From: Nitrospirota bacterium
GTDB lineage: Bacteria; Nitrospirota; Nitrospiria; Nitrospirales; UBA8639
Length of the DNA: 5,909 nt
Assembly (NCBI GenBank): GCA_029879555.1
Contig: JAOUQB010000169.1
Span: 1 to 5,909 of the forward strand
Direction of reading: 5' to 3'
Each line of letters starts with the position of its first letter. Position 1 is the stretch's first letter. Positions 1 through 5,036 of this stretch are shown in pieces. The translations under genes and the position numbers were made by a program. The notes under the pieces are model-generated. The model made no database searches and was not told where the DNA came from. It saw only the letters and a program-made list of their open reading frames with translations.

Positions 1-1120
1 CTAGTGGTTCATAGGGTCGGTGGTGAGGGCCTTCATATATTTGATCGGGACGAAAAAGATGGTTTTCCTGATATTGCTCAAAACAATGGGCCAACCACCC
101 GGCAACTCGCGCCATGGCAAAGATAGGCGTGAAGAGATCGGTTGCAATCCCCATTCGATGGTAGATGATTCCTGAATAAAAATCTACGTTGGGACGAATC
201 CCTTTTGAACCTACCAGGGTGTCCATATGGGCTTCCACTGCTCGAGCGAGGGTGAAGAGTGAGTGAGGGCCAGCGTCGGCATCTAATTGCTGGGCAAAGG
301 CTTGCATCACAATGGCCCGCGGATCTTTGACTTTATAAATTCGATGGCCAAACCCCATAATTTTTTCTTTGGCCGTCAGTTTCGCCTCGACATACTTTGC
401 AATATATTCTGCGGACCCTATGGCCTCTAACATATGAATGACGGCTTCATTCGCCCCACCATGAAGCGGACCTTCCAAGGTGCCAATGGCGGAGGCGATG
501 ACCGTATAGGGATCCGCAAGAGTCGAAGCTGTGACCATGCCGCTAAATGTGGAGGCATTCATGGTGTGTTCGGCATGTAAAATTAAACAGACGTCAAAGA
601 TTTTGGCCAGCTTTGGATCAGGAACCTGTTCGGTGAGCATGTAGAGGAAATTCTCGGAGTACGAGAGATCATCACGAGGGTGAAGGGCGTCATCTCCCCG
701 ACGCAGGCGAGCGAAAGCGGCGACGATAGTGGGGAGTTTGGCGATTAACCTGACGGCGGTCAGATAGCGCGTGTGTTCTTCCCTGACATCCGGGACGGGG
801 TAAAACATCCCGAGCGCGGCCACGGCAGCTTGCAGGGCATCCATGGGATGCCCCTGCTCGGGGAGTGATTTGAGAAGGTCGAGAATGCGGTATTTGAGCC
901 GGCGATGATGGGAAACATCCCTGGTAAATTGCCCGAGCTCTTGTTGGGTTGGCAGGCGATGAAAGAGGAGAAGAAACGCTGTTTCAAGGAAAGAACTCCG
1001 TTCAGCCAGTTCTTCAATACGAATGCCACGGTACTCTAAAATTCCTTGTTCGCCATCGACATAGCTGATGGACGATTTTGCGGCGGGTATTCCGGCCAGA
1101 CCTGGGAAATAATCACGCAT
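1..1120 (-). CDS. gltA: Citrate synthase, short (about 375-aa) type; 3' end cut by window
   Basis: Citrate synthase condenses oxaloacetate and acetyl-CoA to citrate in the cytoplasm, the entry step of the TCA cycle. The 373 visible residues cover almost the whole protein; only the last few and the stop lie beyond base 1. Early family motif SSISYVDGEQG is at about 16-26. The active-site block LHAEHTMNAS is at 181-190, GPLHGGAN at 217-224 (catalytic His220), GFGHRIYKVKDPRA at 256-269 (His259), NVDFYSG at 311-317 (catalytic Asp313), and VAGWLAHCFEQ near 339-349. This pattern fits the short dimeric Bacillus/archaeal type rather than the longer E. coli type; a 2-methylcitrate synthase cannot be excluded by sequence alone. 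The ATG at 1118-1120 is the likely start: an in-frame TAG lies four codons upstream (1133-1135) and the N-terminus has normal family length. No clear Shine-Dalgarno precedes it. It is transcribed away from the neighbouring small gene. Confidence 0.96.
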   Translation of the reverse strand, partial: MRDYFPGLAGIPAAKSSISYVDGEQGILEYRGIRIEELAERSSFLETAFLLLFHRLPTQQELGQFTRDVSHHRRLKYRILDLLKSLPEQGHPMDALQAAVAALGMFYPVPDVREEHTRYLTAVRLIAKLPTIVAAFARLRRGDDALHPRDDLSYSENFLYMLTEQVPDPKLAKIFDVCLILHAEHTMNASTFSGMVTASTLADPYTVIASAIGTLEGPLHGGANEAVIHMLEAIGSAEYIAKYVEAKLTAKEKIMGFGHRIYKVKDPRAIVMQAFAQQLDADAGPHSLFTLARAVEAHMDTLVGSKGIRPNVDFYSGIIYHRMGIATDLFTPIFAMARVAGWLAHCFEQYQENHLFRPDQIYEGPHHRPYEPL

Positions 1121-1162
1121 GAGGGTAGTTGTCTATGAGCAAGTATTGGTAATGCTGGTTCC

Positions 1163-1191
1163 ATTATAATCATTTGCCCAACTGATTTCTT
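1163..1191 (-). promoter_or_regulatory. Candidate gltA promoter (-10 TATAAT)
   Basis: On the minus strand a perfect TATAAT lies at 1168-1163, about 43 bases before the gltA ATG. That would place the transcription start near 1156 and give a leader of roughly 36 nt. The -35 position 17 bp further upstream (1186-1191, AAGAAA) is a poor match, so the promoter would need an activator or rest mainly on the -10 element. Position and orientation support it, but this is prediction only. Confidence 0.35.
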
Positions 1192-1486
1192 TCTCTAAAT
1201 TGGGTCCTGGCCCGCCGGGCTGAAATATCTTGACCACAATCCCATAAAGCGGTGACTTGCCTGCGGTTGAACTATTCTCCCTACAGGGTGTTGCAGAACA
1301 ATGAAGGTGAAGCCCTGCATCTCCACTTAGGCGATCCGCGAACAATTCTTCCAGCAAGATAGTGCAACTACTTGGATTTTTTAAAGAAACATGCGGGGTG
1401 TGGTCAGGGGTATAGCCTTTGCAAGATAGGAGAGTGTGTTGAGCAAGAATGGCCGGATATCCAGTCTTGGTGGGCATCATATGCAG

Positions 1487-1492
1487 AGGAGG
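1487..1492 (+). promoter_or_regulatory. Strong Shine-Dalgarno (AGGAGG) fixing the start of the 116-aa protein
   Basis: AGGAGG at 1487-1492 is followed by a 6-base spacer and ATG at 1499. The open frame extends further upstream with ATGs at 1436 and 1481, but neither has a comparable site. The 1481 start would encode the Shine-Dalgarno itself and would add MQRRLA, giving a more basic n-region, so it remains a minor alternative. Confidence 0.75.
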
Positions 1493-1498
1493 TTGGCC

Positions 1499-1849
1499 AT
1501 GAAATCGTTCAGCTACATTTGTGCATGGGCGTTAGTGTTGGGGTGCCAAGGGGTGACGCCAAGCTTGGCTGGTGAGTCGGAAGGGAGCGGTGCCCTTCTT
1601 TTGAGTCAAAAGGGGATCCAGGCATCTTCCGCAACAAACGGAATCGCGCCGACGCAATTTCAGAATGTTGAAGGGACGCTCAAGGAAATTCAAGGGAATG
1701 TGTATGTGGTTGAGGGTGCAGCGGCACAAGAGCCGATACGGGTGGAAATTGGCCGGGATACGGCCTTCCCCAACGGGGAGAAAGAGCCTGGCCAAATGTT
1801 ACAGGCCCTGATCTCGACCAGCGATGGCCATGCGTTGATTATTCGGTAA
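1499..1849 (+). CDS. Small exported protein of unknown function (possible lipoprotein)
   Basis: This 116-aa protein begins with an export signal: Lys2, then a hydrophobic stretch at about 4-15. Two processing routes are possible. VLGC at 13-16 resembles a lipobox, which would leave lipidated Cys16. Alternatively, signal peptidase I could cut after PSLA at about 24. After a Ser/Gly/Ala-rich linker (about 26-55) comes a compact domain at about 56-116 built of short beta-like segments: VEGTLKEIQGNVYVVEG, then PIRVEIGRDTAF, then GQMLQALI and the tail GHALIIR. From memory, this resembles the small periplasmic proteins found in several copies in Nitrospira-type genomes (G-x-YVV ... V..DT....G..I.A.....GHA..I), probably a small OB-like beta barrel. 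That resemblance is not searched. No catalytic residues are evident, and the function is unknown. It diverges from gltA and stands 157 bp before the next plus-strand gene, so it is probably transcribed alone. Confidence 0.8.
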   Translation: MKSFSYICAWALVLGCQGVTPSLAGESEGSGALLLSQKGIQASSATNGIAPTQFQNVEGTLKEIQGNVYVVEGAAAQEPIRVEIGRDTAFPNGEKEPGQMLQALISTSDGHALIIR

Positions 1850-1993
1850 AATGAAGAAGCTGTAGGTGTTTGGAAGATAAAGGATGCGGGAGGGTCGGGC
1901 ATTTCAGGGAGTTCACTTTGTCACTTGGGGGAGATACGGTGAGAACTCTGAAGTGTTCGGGCCTCCGCTATTTTTGGAACAATACCACAAATT

Positions 1994-2000
1994 GGAGGGA
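1994..2000 (+). promoter_or_regulatory. Shine-Dalgarno (GGAGGGA) fixing the start of the 75-aa protein
   Basis: GGAGGGA at 1994-2000 lies 6 bases before the ATG at 2007 (GGAGG alone is 8 bases away), which is ideal placement. The same frame is open back to an ATG at 1884. The CxxC motif begins three residues after the 2007 start, and the residues encoded between 1884 and 2006 look non-conserved, so 2007 is preferred. Confidence 0.65.
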
Positions 2001-2006
2001 AGGCCA

Positions 2007-2234
2007 ATGTTGAGGTGCGAATACTGTTCCCATGAATGTACCGTGGTTGATTTTGTGACACTTCGGAACCTGTGTGAGCATTTGTATTTAGACTCGATTG
2101 CCCAAAAATCACAGGGATTTTGGCCTTCAAACACCGTTTCCATATACGGTGGGAAGGCTTTTCAACCGTTGTCGCACCGAGGACCGGTGCCCATCCCTGA
2201 GGTGGCGTTCGAGGAGTTATCCCTCCATAAGTGA
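2007..2234 (+). CDS. Small 75-aa Cys-rich protein, possible zinc-binding
   Basis: A short cytoplasmic-type protein with no signal peptide or membrane segment. The N-terminal third holds the ligand-like pattern C4-x2-C7, then C11, then C23-x2-H26 (CEYCSHEC followed by LCEHLYLD). This suggests a small zinc finger or ribbon with C4, C7, C23 and H26 as the likeliest set; Cys11 and His9 are spare candidates. The remaining two thirds (about 30-75) are polar and Gly/Pro-containing with no motif I recognise. I do not know the family and assign no function; nucleic-acid or protein binding is the general expectation for such a fold. Support for it being real comes from the well-spaced Shine-Dalgarno, the Cys/His spacing and the tight fit against lipA, whose stop codon is 5 bp away on the other strand. 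Antisense open frames over the same bases (1913-2143, 1921-2391) lack such features. A spurious frame remains possible. Confidence 0.6.
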   Translation: MLRCEYCSHECTVVDFVTLRNLCEHLYLDSIAQKSQGFWPSNTVSIYGGKAFQPLSHRGPVPIPEVAFEELSLHK

Positions 2235-2239
2235 CAAGA

Positions 2240-3157
2240 TCAGATAGGTGAGCCATGTATGGCTTGTTGTTCGGCATGGTAAGAACTGCGGACCAATGGG
2301 CCTGATTCCACATGGTGAAATCCGAGTCTTTCCGCTTCTTGTTTGAACCCTTCAAATTCATCAGGGGTGTAGTATCGCGCAACCGGGGCATGGTCCTTGG
2401 TGGGGCGAAGATACTGTCCCAGTGTGAGCATCTCGCAGCCGACGCGACGAAGATCCTTCATTACAGACAAAATCTCTTCTTCGGTTTCTCCTAATCCAGC
2501 CATCAATCCGGATTTGGTGCGAGCACCCATTTCGTGTGCCTGTTGGAGGACCTTGAGGGAGCGAAGATATTTTCCCTGGGGCCGAATAGCCGGAAATAGG
2601 CGTGGCACCGTTTCGATATTATGATTCAAAATATCGGGTTTCTTGTTGATGACGAGGGCGAGGTCCTCGTCATGACCAAGAAAGTCAGGAATCAGCACCT
2701 CCACAGTACAGGATGGATTGACCTGTCGAATGCGGGCAATGGCTTCGGAAAAAAGGGTCGCTCCCCCATCAGGGAGATCATCTCGATTGACTGAGGTGAT
2801 TACGGCATGTCGGAGCTTCAAGAGCTTGACGGCCTCAGCCACGCGCTGGGGTTCACCGGTATCAGGGGCTAACGGACGGCCGGTTGAGACGGAGCAATAG
2901 TGACAGCGTCGAGTGCAAATATCACCAAGAATGAGGAACGTGGCGGTTCGATTATTCCAGCATTCCCACAGATTGGGGCACCGCGCCTCTTCGCAGATGG
3001 TATGGAGGCGGTGGGTCTCAACGAGCTGCCGAAGTTCTTGGTAATGAGGGCCAGGTTGAAGTCGGACCTTAAACCAGGGAGGAAGTGTTCCTCTCCGAGC
3101 AGGCTGTATCTTGGAAGAGTGGAGTGGGCTAATGGCGGAAGTAGGAATAAAGGTCAT
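2240..3157 (-). CDS. lipA: Lipoyl synthase (radical SAM)
   Basis: LipA inserts two sulfur atoms at C6 and C8 of protein-bound octanoyl groups, making the lipoyl cofactor of pyruvate/2-oxoglutarate dehydrogenases and the glycine cleavage H protein. The 305-aa protein has every hallmark. The auxiliary, sacrificial Fe-S cluster cysteines are in CEEARCPNLWEC (Cys55, Cys60, Cys66). The radical SAM motif is CTRRCHYC (Cys81, Cys85, Cys88). Further family blocks are TSVNRDDLPDGGA (121-133), EVLIPDF (153-159), NHNIETVPRLF (178-188), KSGLMAGLGET (215-225), LTLGQYLRPT (244-253) and the C-terminal RSSYHA (290-295), whose first Ser ligates the auxiliary cluster. The ATG at 3157 gives the normal N-terminus, about 24 residues before LPPWFKVRL. 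The frame stays open to 3382, but those 75 extra residues do not look like LipA and would overlap the upstream gene. No strong Shine-Dalgarno is visible. No lipB or lipoate-dependent enzyme gene lies in the window. Confidence 0.97.
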   Translation of the reverse strand: MTFIPTSAISPLHSSKIQPARRGTLPPWFKVRLQPGPHYQELRQLVETHRLHTICEEARCPNLWECWNNRTATFLILGDICTRRCHYCSVSTGRPLAPDTGEPQRVAEAVKLLKLRHAVITSVNRDDLPDGGATLFSEAIARIRQVNPSCTVEVLIPDFLGHDEDLALVINKKPDILNHNIETVPRLFPAIRPQGKYLRSLKVLQQAHEMGARTKSGLMAGLGETEEEILSVMKDLRRVGCEMLTLGQYLRPTKDHAPVARYYTPDEFEGFKQEAERLGFHHVESGPLVRSSYHAEQQAIHGSPI

Positions 3158-3229
3158 GGTGCACGTGGTCTTCTTTATGAAATATGGACTCTGGGGAAAA
3201 ACGTGGGAAATTATCAGATAACCGGCGAC

Positions 3230-3258
3230 ATCATACCATCTCAACAAGGGCCTGCCTA
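3230..3258 (-). promoter_or_regulatory. Candidate lipA promoter with extended -10
   Basis: In the 191-bp gap upstream of lipA, the minus strand reads TAGGCA (3258-3253, 4 of 6 to the -35 consensus), a 17-bp spacer, then TATGAT (3235-3230, 5 of 6), preceded by TG one base before the hexamer, as in extended -10 promoters. Transcription would start near 3223 and leave a leader of about 65 nt. If it is used, the ATG at 3382 in the lipA frame could not be the start on this transcript, which agrees with the 3157 start chosen. Confidence 0.35.
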
Positions 3259-3348
3259 CCGGAAATCCGTTTCTGCTGAGCGATAATTTTTTCGGTGTGC
3301 ATCGATCAACAACGAAGAAGGCGAAAGGGAAAGGGGCCTCGGCGTGCG

Positions 3349-4572
3349 CTATGAAATCATGGGCGAAAAATGATTGGCCCATTCAATGGAATCAAGGTAA
3401 ATGTCTCGAATAGTTGAGGGATCCAATTGCAGATGTTTCAATTCCATCCACTCCCCCTCTTCATAGGCTTTTACGCAGGAGAGGGCTAAGCCCATATCGC
3501 CTGTCCCTTCAATTAACGCTCCAATAATATCATCAGGCAAGGGGAGTTTGGCGAGAATGTCGGCCATGGGAGAATGGTAAAGTACTTCCAGGACAGATAA
3601 CAGGCCCGTCGTAAAAAACTTCTCCGGTGTGGGTGATCCTAATCGGGTTCCCAATCCTTCACACATTTTGGCTCGAACCAGCGCAATCACCAGGATTTCT
3701 GTCGCTTGAGTGTGACCGCTGGCCATAATGATAAGGGTTGCCCAGGTTCGTATGCGGTCGATACCCACCATACAGGCGGCATGATCGATGGAGTTCACTT
3801 GTCTCGGAAGTCCAACATAGGCTGAATTCACATACCGTAAGACCTTATAGCTTAACGAAAGGTCGTTGCGAATATGTTCAACGAGTCCTTTAAAGGGGAT
3901 GCTCGGATCCTGTATTTTTCCCAATAATTCCAAAAGAGCCACTCGATTCGCAGGAATGCCTTTTCCACGGACAATGTCTGGTCGGAAAAAAAAGTACCCT
4001 TGAAAATAATAAAATCCGAGTTGTTTGCATCGCTCATACATCTCCTTCGTTTCGACTTTTTCGGCCAGGAGGCGAAAGCGAGAATGCTGTAACTGAGCGA
4101 CTTCCTGTTCTAATTGCTGTGCACTTTTTCCTAAGACATCCACTTTTACAATATCCGCGAATTCGAGAAAGGCCTTGGATCGATCGGTGTAGACGAAATC
4201 GTCCAACGCAATGGTATAGCCCTGCTTGGACAATGAGGCCAGGGCTTCAAGAATTTGAGGAGTCGGGGCAATGTTTTCCAAAATTTCAAGCACCACCCGA
4301 TTTTTGGGAAGCGCCTCGCAATAGTGCCCAAGAAGAAATTGCTTCGGAATATTGAGAAACGCGAGGTGGGAACCCACCACATGTTCCAGGCCGATATCCA
4401 GGTAGGTATTAAGCAAAACCGTGGCCGTGGCCACGCTTTCATCGGTAAAAATGGCCTGCCCAATCTCGCAATTGCGATAGAGCACTTCATAGCCAATGGT
4501 TTTCATCGTAGGGCTGAGGATTGGTTGTCGCCCGACAAACACATCCCCATATTGGGCAAGGCTGGAATTCAT
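3349..4572 (-). CDS. EAL-HDOD signalling protein (YuxH/CdgJ type)
   Basis: This 407-aa cytoplasmic protein has an N-terminal EAL-like domain (about 11-205) and a C-terminal HDOD domain (about 210-400), the layout of the YuxH/CdgJ family linked to c-di-GMP and motility control. The start FVGRQPIL and GYEVLYRN (27-34) are typical. Residues matching EAL catalytic positions remain: Glu29 in EVL, Asn74 in NIP, Glu96 in LEILE, Asp124-Asp125 in LDDF, Lys143 in VKVD, Glu171 in AEKVET and Gln191 in QGYFFFRP. The glycine-rich loop after the DDF motif (normally DFGTGYSS) is replaced by FVYTDRS, so phosphodiesterase activity is doubtful and a binding or scaffold role likely. The HDOD part shows LSYKVLRYVNSAYVGL (240-255) and the AACMVGIDRIRTWATL block (265-280). 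The HD metal-binding residues of true hydrolases are not apparent, as is normal for HDOD. The ATG at 4572 has only a weak Shine-Dalgarno; an in-frame TAA lies just upstream. Confidence 0.93.
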   Translation of the reverse strand: MNSSLAQYGDVFVGRQPILSPTMKTIGYEVLYRNCEIGQAIFTDESVATATVLLNTYLDIGLEHVVGSHLAFLNIPKQFLLGHYCEALPKNRVVLEILENIAPTPQILEALASLSKQGYTIALDDFVYTDRSKAFLEFADIVKVDVLGKSAQQLEQEVAQLQHSRFRLLAEKVETKEMYERCKQLGFYYFQGYFFFRPDIVRGKGIPANRVALLELLGKIQDPSIPFKGLVEHIRNDLSLSYKVLRYVNSAYVGLPRQVNSIDHAACMVGIDRIRTWATLIIMASGHTQATEILVIALVRAKMCEGLGTRLGSPTPEKFFTTGLLSVLEVLYHSPMADILAKLPLPDDIIGALIEGTGDMGLALSCVKAYEEGEWMELKHLQLDPSTIRDIYLDSIEWANHFSPMIS

Positions 4573-5036
4573 CCTATGACTCGAGGTGGAGGGTTATCTG
4601 GTGACATGTTTGCCTGCCTGGATAATTCCTCGTGGACGGTCAGAATCAGATGCGCTCTAATGCGTCCTACACAGCGAGGAATACTGCTTCTATTGTCGGC
4701 AGAACACATGAAACAGTTAAGAATGTGTAGGAAATACGACCCTTCAGGCTTCTGGGCCGGGTGTCAAAATTTGGGGAACCGATCCGATCAAGGAGACAGT
4801 GCCTTGGCTAACCCACGGTGGGCGAAGAATGCTTGAGGATTCGTCGACGCGTTCGAGTCAATCGCGGGAAAAGGAGGAATGCCGCAACCAGGGGCCTGCC
4901 ATTGAGCTTTTGGAGTAAGAAGGGATGCCGAAAGGAAGAAGGATTTGATGATTGCCATCGAGCAAGCCAGATGTGAAGGGCAATCAAGAATGACCGCTGG
5001 CCGGGATGCCTCCATTTTTAGCGAGTGCTCCCATCA
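4573..5036. other. 464-bp gap between the two EAL genes, no convincing gene
   Basis: The gap follows the stop of the right-hand EAL gene and should contain the promoter of the EAL-HDOD gene. On the minus strand a perfect TTGACA sits at 4767-4762, but no good -10 stands 16-19 bp downstream. A weaker pair is TTAACT (4720-4715), a 17-bp spacer and GACAAT (4697-4692), each hexamer matching 4 of 6. Open frames here (for example 4788-5015 minus, 75 codons) have no family motif, and I do not call them genes. No tRNA, GEMM-type c-di-GMP riboswitch motif or clear terminator was seen. Inverted repeats at 4625-4732 are listed separately. Confidence 0.55.
4625..4732. repeat. Interleaved inverted repeats upstream of the EAL-HDOD gene
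   Basis: Three perfect inverted pairs share a 108-bp stretch. ATTCCTCG (4625-4632) pairs with CGAGGAAT (4675-4682). TCCTACACA (4665-4673) pairs with TGTGTAGGA (4724-4732). ACACAT (4704-4709) pairs with ATGTGT (4723-4728). The first two interleave in the order of a pseudoknot, and the last two compete for the same TGTGT. In a transcript of the EAL-HDOD gene this would lie 53-160 nt before the start codon. The long loops (42 and 50 nt for the outer pairs) make chance matches quite possible. Confidence 0.35.

Larger units (their letters stand above)
1121..1498. other. Divergent intergenic region between gltA and the small exported protein gene
   Basis: This 378-bp gap separates gltA (leftward) from the 116-aa exported protein gene (rightward) and should hold promoters for both. 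It has a consensus -10 box for gltA (listed separately) and a short GC-rich hairpin at 1209-1221 (GGCCC, GCC loop, GGGCT, the last pair a G-T wobble), with GGTC and GACC at 1203-1206 and 1232-1235 able to extend the pairing. No U-tract follows on either strand, so I do not call a terminator. I could not pick out a convincing promoter for the rightward gene. A 115-codon open frame on the minus strand (1133-1480) lacks a ribosome binding site and recognisable motifs, and I do not annotate it as a gene. Confidence 0.6.

Noticed and set aside
1203..1235. GC-rich hairpin as an intrinsic terminator
   Set aside because: The stem is only 4-5 bp with a 3-base loop, has no U-tract on either strand, and sits between divergent genes where no terminator is needed.
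1133..1480. 115-codon minus-strand open frame upstream of gltA as a gene
   Set aside because: It has no ribosome binding site before its ATG and no family motif, its composition is rich in Ser, Pro and Cys, and it covers the region where promoters for two divergent genes are expected.
1921..2391. 156-codon minus-strand frame overlapping the end of lipA
   Set aside because: It lies in another frame over the well-supported lipA C-terminus and antisense to the 75-aa protein; no motif or Shine-Dalgarno was recognised.
4573..4640. Possible c-di-GMP (GEMM) riboswitch before the EAL-HDOD gene
   Set aside because: A GCAAAC string is present on the minus strand, but the conserved GEMM core and its paired stems are absent.
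4255..4836. 193-codon plus-strand frame antisense to the EAL-HDOD start
   Set aside because: More than half of it is the complement of a conserved EAL domain; the translation shows no domain and no good ribosome binding site was noted.
4845..4870. TTCGAGT resembling a tRNA T-loop
   Set aside because: The flanking five-base arms do not pair, and no acceptor, D or anticodon stem could be found around it.
4788..5015. 75-codon minus-strand frame in the gap between the EAL genes
   Set aside because: It has a hydrophobic patch but no recognisable family, no clear Shine-Dalgarno and no coding signal I trust.
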